Assembly: GCA_005281725.1 (NCBI GenBank)
Contig: SSBO01000012.1
Coordinates: 11,626,426 to 11,690,425, forward strand
Source of the DNA: Wuchereria bancrofti
Taxonomy: Eukaryota; Nematoda; Chromadorea; Rhabditida; Onchocercidae
DNA length: 64,000 nt
Direction of reading: 5' to 3'
The position numbers and the translations under genes were made by a program. Under the pieces are notes generated by a model. That model was not told the origin of the DNA. It saw only the letters and a list, made by a program, of their open reading frames with translations, and searched no databases. Shown here piece after piece: positions 1 to 11,500 of the stretch (the first letter of the stretch is position 1; every line of letters begins with the position of its first letter).

Positions 1-1924
1 CAGAGTCATTGCATTCTCACAAGACAGGCATCCGAGGATGTTACTTAGTACTAAATTCAAATCAGCAATCATATGAACTTTTTTGGTGATGTTAAGTATA
101 AATGTAAACTAATAAAGAATTGGTAGATCTAATGATAACTAATTTGTTAATTAGTTAATCAGTTCGCTGATGAAAGTGCAAAAGAATGTTCTTTTAAGAA
201 GACGAAAACGAACCAATCAACGGATTTCCCATTACGATTCTTGCAGGAAAATTGAGCCATTATAATATCGTTCATTGCAACTATCACTAACAGTTTAATC
301 ATTTTGAAAATCATTTTGTTCTTAATACAGAAACTATAAATATTAATAAGGGCTATGATGACGTGCTGTTATGATGGCAATGTTTAGTTTAGATAGATAA
401 AAATGTTTTAAAAATATGTGGCAGAGAAAGCCGAAACGTTGGGAGCAAAGGGCTACGTGAAACACTTATTTGATGGAATACGATTGAAAGTTGTAAATAA
501 TTCTAGTGTGATATTTTCCATTCATCCTACACCTAATTTTTCTGATCATATCATCAGCAGAATGTTATTAGCTTGAAAATTGTTCGTTATTAAGTAGTGA
601 GTAGAGTACATGAAATAGCAACAACATAGAAAGTAATCCGATTTATTTTTCAGCATTCGATAACAAGATCTAATTAATTTGACAGTAGCAATTGGGAGAA
701 AGAACTTTGATCAACTTGAAAGCTTAACAAATGGACCATTTTGTTTTTCGGTTGTATCTCTGCTGAGAATCCAACTGATATTTGCATATCTCTTATTAGC
801 ATTTCAATAATTTAGGTCATATCATCATCACTAAAGCATTCATTAATTTTCCTCTTAAAAATCATTTCATCTGTTCGTTTTCTTTTCCTTAATAACATCT
901 CAATATGCTTATCAGTAGTAATATTACCGTTAACACTATTGAAGGCATTTCAGCGATTTTCGCCAATTCCAAGGATAGTTTTAACTTACTTCACTGTTTC
1001 ATTCGCAAATAAAAATACCTTAAGCGGTTGCACTGATAATAACTAGAAGCTTCCAAATCATTCGATAAGCAATATTCAGAAGCTTGTGCCTTCATCTCCG
1101 TCGACAACTTTTTCTTGTTAATTTTTTTGAACGATTGAAGAAATTATGACTTGCGATGTAAAATTAAGAACCAAATTTCATTTTCATGACAGAGGTGGAC
1201 ACCCATAGAAAACATTTTGTATTTGATACTTCATTGAAGGATCTGATTGGAAGACATTTCGACTGATTGCTTTTTTGAAATGTATAAAAAAGAAAGTACC
1301 ATCAAACAACACTGACAATGACATTCATTAATTACGGTATCATATTCATTCCATACACATTGTTTGTATTTTAAGTAGCAATTCATTTTCTAAGTTTTAA
1401 TTACATTAAACTAACCAATAAAAATAAGAACGAAAATTTCATATATTTTGTTTCGTCTTTCGCAGATATGTCAAAGAAAGAAATTAAAGTTAAAAATGGG
1501 TTCAAAGTTTATGAAAATACATTTTATAATCCTAAAAAAATCTTAACGATACATCTTATGAACAATTAATGCAAAAGTAACAATTATTAAGCGCTGGCAA
1601 GAGAACTCATTTAATAGAATAATCCGTTGTTTTATTCCTTTGCTGCTACGTTTGTTTACTGACGGGTGGATCAAACAAAAACGAAATGCACGTAGATATC
1701 CTTTTTCGATAAGTAAACTGAAATTAATGTGGTGAAAAATTAAATCATTCCCTATGATATGCTTTTCAATCTCAAAGCATCTGTTTAAATATGCAAAATT
1801 GCAAACAGATAAACCGCTTGATACGGTGATATTTATATTTGTTTGGTTAGGAATATATCTTTCCAAATAGTGGGAAGTTTCTATTTATTAATGGCCAACT
1901 ATTTGTCCATTTACTCAACTTATC

Positions 1925-1982
1925 TGATGTAATAATTCTCCCGGGACGAGTGCTAATACAGCATTACATCAGGAAGTCCCGG
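1925..1982. repeat. Two interleaved inverted repeats (A-B-A'-B' order)
   Basis: TGATGTAAT (1925-1933) is perfectly complementary to ATTACATCA (1963-1971). CCGGGAC (1941-1947) is perfectly complementary to GTCCCGG (1976-1982). The arms are interleaved rather than nested, so a transcript could form an H-type pseudoknot but not one simple hairpin. Function is unknown, and a chance match is possible. Confidence 0.5.
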
Positions 1983-2590
1983 ACAAAGAAATCATTACTG
2001 AATTAATTTCAATTTATGACATTTACCAAATACAAATGAAAAATGCCAACTATAGATCGATGGTTACTTAAATCTCTCAGCACGTATAGTTTTAAAAACA
2101 TATACTTTAAAGCTTCCCTGTAATAAGCAATAAAATGTCTTTTAAAATTTTCGTTGCATCATTTTCAATTCAGTAGAAAAATAAGCAATTGATTTGATTG
2201 CTCATTACTGAGCTCGAAATTTCATCTTTGCATTACCCGAATTCGGATTAATTAAGTGTGACAGCAAAAAGAGTTTTCAAGACATTGTCTTCTTTGTCTT
2301 TCCAGAGAGAGAAAAAAAATCAAAATATTTGTAGCTGTAACTTTCCTTTTCAAATTCTTCCCTTTGAGGCATATGCTTCTGTCGCAATGCCAGTAAAATT
2401 TTATTAACAGTAACAAAGAGATATTTTTAACCTCTCACTTCATTATTCCCATTTCAGTCACACTGAGCCAAATTAAGCCAAACAGCCTACTGAATCAGTT
2501 GTGTTCCCAAAATGCATCTAACAAACCAAAGAATATCTACCCATGACCTCCCACATCAATGACCTTTGTGTAAATGTCATGAATTAAAAG

Positions 2591-2626
2591 GGGGATATCA
2601 CAATGGTCGGCGGGGATATCACAATG
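2591..2626. repeat. 15-bp direct repeat upstream of the elongase gene
   Basis: GGGGATATCACAATG occurs perfectly at 2591-2605 and again at 2612-2626, a period of 21 bases or two helical turns. It lies about 250 bases before the elongase start codon. That spacing fits a paired factor-binding site, but this is inference only. Confidence 0.5.
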
Positions 2627-2869
2627 AACATTCAATGCGTTAGGCTCAATGAGTTTCATTAGGGCACCAACACCGCCCGCTTTCTTGTGTTAATCCTTTT
2701 TCATCCAATTTATTCATCGCATTTTACTCATTTACATGTATTTAAATTAATAGAAATCGTATGCGGCTAACAGTGCATTGTAATTATGGAAGGCGTACCA
2801 ATCGACGCAGTTCGTTCTTTTCATTCCAATAGATATTGCCGCCAGCTTCTCACTCACGTTAATTAAAAT

Positions 2870-3637
2870 ATGGACAGAAAACGACTGCATTATGACGCGC
2901 AATTGTCGATGGAGTGGATGCAACAATACCGTCCTCTTTTTACGTTTCTCATAGTTGCGTACGCGTTATTTGTTATCAGTGTGCGGCCAGTTTGTAAAGG
3001 AAGAAGAAGCCAAGGCATGGCAACGATTATTTTTTGTTGGAACGTCTTTAATGCGTTGGCGGATATTGTCCTACTCCTTGGCTTATTACCTGATTTTCTA
3101 AGTTCTTTTCGTCAAGGCTTCTACTCAAGTTTATGTCTAAATGCTGACCTTTACAAGAATCCAAGATCGGGCAAGGCAATATTCACGTTTCACATCAGCA
3201 AGGTGTGGGAATTATTGGACACCATACTTTTGATATTGGATGGTCGTAAAACGAATCATCTTCACGTGGCTCATCACATCGTCGTTTCCATTTCGATGAT
3301 CTGCGCTTATCAGCGTATCGGTGCCATGGCTCGTTGGATAGCTACCACCAATCTTGCTGCTCATTCCGCACTTTACTCTTACCTGGCAGCCCAAAGTTGT
3401 GTTTGGAAACGTCGTACATGCAGCGCACGTGTAATCAACGGAATGCAAATGGCACAGTTTCCCATTTGCTTGTTTGGTCTTATCAAAATACGCCAATTTA
3501 TAAATGCCGGAAAGAAGTGTGAGACAAGCTATAGTGGGCTATGCATTCTAATTTATTCGTCCTTTTTCATTCTCTTCGTTTCATTTTACGTCAACAAATA
3601 CGGAAAAGATAGCATTGGTAGAGATTATCTCTTTTAA
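2870..3637 (+). CDS. ELO-family very-long-chain fatty-acid elongase (3-ketoacyl-CoA synthase), intronless
   Basis: One uninterrupted 255-codon frame carries the ELO family signatures in order. These are KxxELxDT (K111-T118), the catalytic HxxHH box (H132-H136), NxxxH followed by YxY (N161, H165, Y169, Y171), and QxxQ (Q193, Q196). Hydrophobic segments before, between and after these give the usual multi-span ER membrane topology. Proteins of this family condense malonyl-CoA with a fatty acyl-CoA, the first step of each elongation cycle. The length is slightly below typical animal members (about 270-300 aa). There is no obvious C-terminal dilysine ER-retrieval signal; the chain ends in DYLF. 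Every other well-supported gene in the window has introns, so an intronless elongase is unusual here and may be a retrocopy. No disabling mutation is seen. Chain-length specificity cannot be judged. Confidence 0.92.
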   Translation: MDRKRLHYDAQLSMEWMQQYRPLFTFLIVAYALFVISVRPVCKGRRSQGMATIIFCWNVFNALADIVLLLGLLPDFLSSFRQGFYSSLCLNADLYKNPRSGKAIFTFHISKVWELLDTILLILDGRKTNHLHVAHHIVVSISMICAYQRIGAMARWIATTNLAAHSALYSYLAAQSCVWKRRTCSARVINGMQMAQFPICLFGLIKIRQFINAGKKCETSYSGLCILIYSSFFILFVSFYVNKYGKDSIGRDYLF

Positions 3638-5553
3638 GATATTTCTTCATTGTGGCAAATTTCTGTAGGATTCTGGCCAATAAAAGGTAGATATGGCCAA
3701 GGAACGAAGACCCTTGAGATCCATGCAAGGATTGGATTGTCCTACTCCCAACCAACAATGTTTTCTCCAGCATTGTGATTTTCTGCAATATCATTTGATT
3801 TTACTTTCTTAGTCTTAGTGTCGTAAAGTAATAATGGACAATGTCCTCCAACACTTGCATTGCTCGCAAAGGGCAGTCATTGAGGTCGCATCTAAGTTTT
3901 TCACAACAAACTGTTCAATTACGAATGTTAAAAAGTGTGGACAGATTTTGAATAGCAGATCAGAAAACGTAAATGTCGTGTTCTATTGTAGGTATGCAAA
4001 AATATCAAGTGTCACAGAGAGCTTCTTGCCAGTATTCTACGATCGCGGAGAAAACAAATCTTAGAAGCGTTAAATTCTATACGTGACTGACATGGATATC
4101 ACTTTGACAAAGGAAACTGCAGAAATCCTTTCGCACTTATTCTTTCCAAAAACTAAAGCATTCATTTTTGATGGAAGTGTTCAAAACCCATTAATCACAT
4201 TTTTGGTAACGGTGACGTGACTTATTCACGAAAAAAGAAACATGAACTAAATTTCCGCATCCCCACTTTTCACACAAGGAACAAAATTCGAACGATAAAA
4301 TTCGCGACAACCTTCGCAAGTCTTTCCGAGATTTTGTTTCTTATCTGATGCCAACATTTAATACCATAATCTACTGCTGTAGATTATGATGTTCAACGGA
4401 TAAGACCAAATTTTGGTAGTGCTTTGCAGGATCTTTTAAATCATCGCGGCTATTTGACCATAAATATTGAACCAAAACATGAAATTCGTGACTCGGTAAA
4501 ATAGTTAAGATAATTTGTATTAATGAATTAGTAATTTCCTGTTGTGGATTAGGAAAGAACTGAGATCCACTCACTTGACAGTGACTACAGCGAATAAGTC
4601 CAAAACCGATTCAAAATAGAGATGTTTTTTAAAACTATAGGAAGGACCAGGTAAAATAATTGGAAACTTAATCAATTAAGGGAAAGTTATCAAAGTATGT
4701 GACTTCATCACCCTTAAATTTGGAACATTTCTTTCATCACTTACCATGATTAATGCAGCAGCAGTTGCATCTCAATAAAAATGTCATTTTTTAAGTTCCT
4801 TTTATCTTTTAAACGAAGAATGGCCCTTCACTGCCTCAGTTCCATTTTGTCAGAAGGACTGACCACACTTGGCTAAAATAATCCAACCCCAACTGTTTCT
4901 TAGAAAAATTTACTTTCAACAATCTTTTGGAATTACCAGTTTTAAGAAGCATCCATATTCACCCTGTATCAGTCACCCTAGAGTACTAAACGGACAGCTT
5001 CTTTACTTCTCTCCCATAAGTCTGACTTACTATGCTCGAGTTTAAGCATCTTTCATAAGTGTCTGCAGCTCATCTTCTCAAACGATTGATACAGGTGAAT
5101 AGGGATGCTTTTTAAAACTTCCATAAGAATGACATCGGCATCCTTATCCTGTTGAAAATGAGAATAACACGTGAATATATTGAAAAAGTTATACAATATG
5201 TGAGCACGAAAAACTCGTGAACAATGAACAAAAAGTTTTGTAGAAGAGTATTCTGTGTTATTTGCCGTCATAAATTGTCACGAGGAGTGAAATGACGGAT
5301 TAAAGTGTGAAAATTACAATGACTTCCACCTAAAACATACCTAAACATGGAGAGACATTCATCCACACATACACAAAAAGTAAAGTCGTAGCGACTTGCA
5401 TCTAAGAGTGGAACATATTGATATGCAATCAAAAAAGAAAAAACACAGAAGTAAATTCATATTCAAAAACCTACACAACAAATAAAATTTTGATATGAAA
5501 ATTTCCCAAAATACAAAATACCAGATTATTATGCACAGCTTATGAGAGTATAT
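3638..5553. other. Intergenic region between the elongase and the hnRNP U-like gene
   Basis: These two genes are convergent. I found no conserved coding exon in the gap; the longer open frames at 3834-4064 (+) and 4371-4574 (-) have no recognisable motif. A perfect 10-bp hairpin lies at 4365-4388 and is listed separately. Confidence 0.55.
4365..4388. repeat. Perfect 10-bp stem hairpin
   Basis: CATAATCTAC (4365-4374) and GTAGATTATG (4379-4388) are exact reverse complements around a TGCT loop. It lies in the gap between two convergent genes. No T-run follows, so it is not a bacterial-type terminator. Confidence 0.5.
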
Positions 5554-8500
5554 TTAACTGATGGAAGCACTTTTACGCTCTGCCCAAGAAGATGCTGTGG
5601 AAGATGTTAGTGAGGGCGGCATTTCTCGCTCAAAAGCGCAGTAGCCTTCGTTTGATCTGAAAATGGTGTTATGCATGTTAGCAAGAAGTTATGCGAATCG
5701 ATATAGCAACTTCTCCATGCAAGAAATTTAACAAGAGATGTGATGACACAATGCGAAGTTTAAAAGGAATTTGTGGTACTATGATTTGCAAAAGAAAAAA
5801 GAACAGATGAAAGTAATGAAATATCAACTGATATATGTAGTGAATTATCTATGTGGTAATGATTTACTAATAAATATATGATTTGTAAAATACCTATACC
5901 TAAGATTTACCACAATTTTTAAAACTGAAGTCACTGGAAGTTTAAAAGCTGGATTTATTAAGTGCAAAATAAGTCTACTGTTTTACAGGCAGCAGCACTA
6001 TAAATCCCAAAAATTTTTTAAATCCCGGCATCAAACAATAGTCCTTTATTAAATAAAAGGATTAGATGTTTTACTTGATTAGATGTGTTTGTTTTACTCT
6101 TCAACAGAATACGAGTCAAATGGACGTTCGTGTACTGTCAAATGTACAAAAAAAGCAACCTTGTCTCTGCTGGTGACGGCTGTCCGTTCAACTGATTACC
6201 CTCATGAGCACTTATATTCGCTGCAGCTGAGGAAATTTCTGAAAGTGACAAAATATTAAACATTTCCTCCACTGAAACACTTCTTTCAGCAAGAACGAAA
6301 AGCCTAATCAAGCACGCGACATGCAATATTCGAAGCAATTAGAGTAGCAATAACCGCTGGATATTCGTATGCTTGAATTATTCACCATCCTTGAATCATT
6401 CTGTCGCAATGGTTCCCCTCGACGATTCCGTCGCTTCTGACACCATGGACGGGCTTCTTCATTGAATCTACATAATTTTCATTACAAATCAATACAAGTT
6501 GCAAAACACAGGGCTTCTGAAGCAAACAGTTTAAAGATAAAAATTATAAGCTATACCGTAGGACGAGATCGATAGCATCACCAATCCGTTCCAGCGGTGG
6601 TTCCACGAAGAAAACGTCTTCAATAGGCTCTAGCTCAACGTTTGGTATTGATAACATTGCTGAAATGAAAATCACAAAAATCACTACTATTTTCAGCAAA
6701 GTATAACTTGCACCCAAATCGTTTTGAAAATAAATACTGAAAAGTAAAAGAAACTGAAAGGGGCTTCTACACAATACATATTTTAACCAATATGCCGAAA
6801 GCAGAAGAGATCAAAATAGTCCCATGGGTACTATGTGAACAATGAAAGATCTTTTTTTTTTTCCTTCAGCAACTGAAGGAAATATAAACTTCTAAATTTC
6901 ACTTATGAAAAAAGAATATATGCCGTTTTAACCTCTACAAAATCCTAATAACGAATACGGCTTTAAGTAAAATATTTGCTCTTCTTTACAAGATAATTAA
7001 TGTTCTCTCTTCAAAAACTACGCTTCAAAGCTGAAAATGCAAAAAAAAAACTACCTTTGAGTTCCAACATTGCTTCCACGGGTATTGGTCCGGCTCCATC
7101 CATACGTGACTGCTTCATTTGTCGGACAATCATTTCCTCTTCTGACGGAATTATAACGACACATTTGCGCTAAAAGTATTCAAAACAATGTAACAAATTG
7201 TGCAGAAGCGATAAATAAAAAACTTGGTGATTAAAAGACAATTTATAGTTTAAGTAATAAAAACAGACTGCTGAATTAACAACTGAAGGAAAGCTTTATT
7301 GAAAATCTTTTTTTCTGCCCTGTTTCATAGCACTAGAAAAAACATCGAATATCCACCAATAAGAAAGAAAGGAATTTAAGAAATAAGAAAGGAAATTATT
7401 TACTTGAAAATCTTTGAACTGAGATAGCTTTCGTCTTCTTGCTTCTTTTGAGACATTAGTTTGGTCAATGATATAATTTCTACGTCGCCTGCAGGCCAAA
7501 TGTAAGGAACGATTCAGCGCTTTAGCAATAAGTCCCATTATCATATCCCATCTACCCTGTAAACAATGTTCTCTGAATACTAAAACATAGTCATTATTTT
7601 CAAAATCTATCTGGGCATGACTTTTACTAGACGGAACTTTTACTACACATACTCAGCAATTTACCTGATGGACCCTACTTCTTGGAACTCCATTAACTTT
7701 CATTGCTGCAAGTATTGTATCAGTACTCAATAAAGTCCACTGTTCTTGCGGATGTTCACGAAGATACTGTCTTACCCAGGTTGTTTTGCCAACTCCTGGC
7801 AAGCCTACCATCATCAAAACCTAGAAAAAATTTAATTCGTAAATAACTAGTTTTATTCATATTATTTGGACTTTAACAACAGTGATTCTGAATATTCAGT
7901 GATTAGGAATTTCAACTGAAAGCATTTCTAAAAAAGCATTCCCATTGAACCCGCTAAGTTCTAATGAAATTGCTATTGTTTCGCTTACCGTGCATTCACT
8001 TTTGCTTGATGGTGGTATTAGACCGCGAACAAGCACTGTCCGGTCTAACTTGCTGAAGTAAATGAGTGAGGTGTCAATGCTTAATACCCCATTTTTCTGT
8101 AGTTCCGTGACTGACATCCATCCTTCACACTGACTGTCACCATAGTTCACAGACAATTTGTAATTCTTCGTACAGATGTGGGGAAAAACAATGTCGTTTT
8201 TATTAAAATTGACTTCTGAAAAAGCCACTCCCAAATATTCCACATTCTTCCAGAAATGTATTTTGCCTGATGCCAAATCCTGAAAACTTTATGAGTAAGT
8301 GAACAGTACTTTTCGCTTTCGTTATATAAAATGGCAAACTGCATTAGAAAGTGAAACTTGAAAACTTACCAAACATGAAGTTATAACGTCGCCAACTTGA
8401 CAAGGCTCACCATAATCCGTGAAAAAGTTATTTGTAGCTTTCTTTGCCAATAAATCATATGCATAGGAGTGGGGTGCTTCTCCTAACTGAAAATAATTAG

Positions 8501-11500
8501 TGAGTTGGCGACACAAGCAGAACATGCAAAACTATCAGTCATTAACTATTTGCAAATCATGCAATGGCATGGAAAGGTGGAAAATATCTGCTTAAATAAT
8601 TATAATGTGAAATCTTGAAATTTTTTAAGCCAAATATAGAGAAAAAAAATTACAATATTTGTAGAATTCTGAGTTGACCATCCTACGCGAACATTATGAG
8701 CATCTATCTCTTCGAATGGTAGATGCTTAATTGGCAAACAGTCCAACAGCTACAAATAGCTTTTTCATTTGCTGTTAATTAAATGAATTTAAAAAAAAAT
8801 AATGTGAAACCTGTGATAGAACTAATAAATCGAAATTTTGAAACGCAACTAATTACATATAACTTTATATACAACTTTGAAAATGAAAATAAGTTATGAG
8901 AAATAAAGAAACAGTGGGTATCAAACCTTAATTTGGAACATAACAGCAGGAAAATTAACTACATCTGAAGGAATTCGAATGCCATATGTCGACCTGGCCC
9001 CGCCCCACATCAGAGCAAAGCCATCGCCATTGTCTGGATCGATGATTTCTTGACAGGTCTCACTTGCTTTAACGTTTAAATCTGCGTTATCTGAAAAGAA
9101 TTATCATAAATCTGTGCGCTACCCTAGTGCAAATTTTGATCATTTCCAACTCCAGTTCAGTTCAAGTAAATTTGTAAGAAAGAAATCCTTTGAGATATAC
9201 AAGCTTAGTAACTCTAACTTACAATAAATTAACCACAGCCAGCTATATGGTTAAACTGCTTTGACAACCGGAACCTTCAATTATCTTCAAGAAACACTAA
9301 AAGTATAGCTTTGTGCCACAACCAAAATTGCATTTGATGTTTAAAATGATCCTGCTGCTTCAGTGCTCCCTCTAGAAAGTTCTAAATGATCGAGAATCAG
9401 GTGCACCTATAGTTGGGTTATGAATTTGCATATTTCACAACTTCAACAAAGCCAAGAAGATATCACTAACTAGGTAAACTAAATCGTAATGTATAACTAT
9501 ACATGAATGAAAAGCTTCGCAAAAAGATTACAGAAGTCAACTTCAATTTGTTCATCACCGGGTACCGGTTCCTCTTCCTGTACTGCGTTCTTTTTGGTAA
9601 TTCTTTTCCGAGTTACACCTTCGATTATAATCTCATCATCTGAATCAGGCACCGGTTCTCCGTGAAAATCAGGTAACGGTTTATCTTCATTATCATCTTC
9701 CTCATATTTTTCGTCCAAGGGTAATTGTTCGTATTGCTGTTGATTTTGCTTTTCTGTAATGCATTTATATTAAGGACAAAATATTTGCTGTAATCACAAA
9801 ACCATAAAGATTCCGACTGATGGATATCTGGAACAAAAACTGAGTAGTTCAAAACACTCTAACGGATAACTGATGGGTGAAGAAGCGTTGTAACTTGACA
9901 ATGCTTATGGGAATGATTCTGGTGACATGCAAACTGGACAAATACTTAAAATTTTAAAGCATTTCATTCAACAAATATATGACAAAATATCCTCACTTTA
10001 ATGAAGACTTGTACGACATGTAACAAACCTGCAGATGCCTGCTCAGCTGCTATTTCCAGCGATTGTAAACTTTTTAGCACATCACTTGCTTTTTGCAGTA
10101 AGCGTCTTGGATCTCGTAATAAATCTTCCGATATATCTGGTTTTCTGAATGAAGAAACTTGACATTTCTAACAGCAAAAAACAAAAGATGTAGCTACTTT
10201 CCAATTAAAGATGCAGCTTGCTCACTTACCTTTCCATCTCATCTCTGTCTTCAATTTCGGCAGATATTTCTTTGTTCCTGTCTCCAGAAAGATTGTTGAA
10301 TGTCGGAACTTCACCATTCACTGTGACACATATTATTTTTTCGACAACGGACGCGACAATGTTCTCTTCGATTTCATTCTCAATTTCTGTTGGCAAACCA
10401 AGTGTGAACTGAAGAAAAAACGACACTATAAAATGTGGATTCTTCAGTGCATAAAGAATAAGAAATATTCATTTTAATTTACTAAAAACATCCCATTAAA
10501 TTACCAAACAAAAAAGATAACTATAACTGCCTTGTACTCAATATATGTCGAAGACAACCATGTTACAAGTTTTACGCAATCACTCCCTTCGTCCTGTCCC
10601 CCTAAGTTGCTTTTTATGAATTTTCAGAACAAATTCGGAGTAAATTTAGGTGTGAAAATTACTTCCTCAACGAAATGAGCTGTATCACTCCGACCCAACA
10701 TTGGCTGCAGCGAAGTTGAAGCGTCGCTTTCCTGAAGTAAATTATTCCATACTAAAGATGTTTCTTGTTTAATGCCTGCTGAATGCGGTAATTTATAGTT
10801 AGTGGTACAAATCATTGAAGTCCCAGACATCGCATCAGTATGCCCCAATCCACTTTCGATTTTATCCGATTCACTGGTCATACGCTTCTCGATACTGGGA
10901 ATTGTAAGATTTTCATCCAGCGAAGAAGAATCCCAGATCACACTTGTCTTTCCCACCGTATTGTTTTCGTTTGCATCAAGTTGAGGAGCAGTTGGAGGAG
11001 GTGGAACATTACCTAAGCGGGCAAATACGGCTTGCAAAGCGGAAGCCATTTCTTTTATTCGTTCCGAATCAATTTTTGTAACTGAAGCAGTACTTGAAGT
11101 AGACGCCTCAACTGAGAATGGAGGTTCAAACGAGGTTTCCGACGGGCTCATATAACAAGGGACTGATGGAGGAGTCCTCATGGACAATGGAGAATCGCCT
11201 GAGCACGGAGTTGTTGGAGTCATCAGTGTTACTAAGTTTTCCTCAGTACTCTCATCTTTTGAATATTCTACTGTTGATGTGCTATCGAAAGCTGCACTTG
11301 ATGTGGATGGTATCGGGGCTTTTCTAGAACAAGAGAGAAGTGGTGGTGGTGGTGGAGGCGGTGGCAGCTGTGCCAACAAGCGTTTTTCGTCCATATTAAC
11401 ATCTGAAACTGATGAACAAAATGAGCATGAAAATACGTTATACTTCCATCACCAAACAAGAAAAAAGCACTTTTTTATAACAAAGTTCCAATTATTTAGT

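Larger units (their letters stand above)
1..2869. other. AT-rich intergenic region upstream of the elongase gene
   Basis: I found no convincing coding exon on either strand. Open frames here are short and lack conserved motifs or splice-site pairs. The stretch holds two short structured sequences, at 1925-1982 and 2591-2626, that are listed separately. The last 200 bases are probably the promoter and 5' leader of the elongase gene. Confidence 0.6.

Noticed and set aside
3834..4064. 76-codon + strand open frame after the elongase
   Set aside because: No recognisable motif, no supporting splice sites, and composition like the surrounding intergenic DNA.
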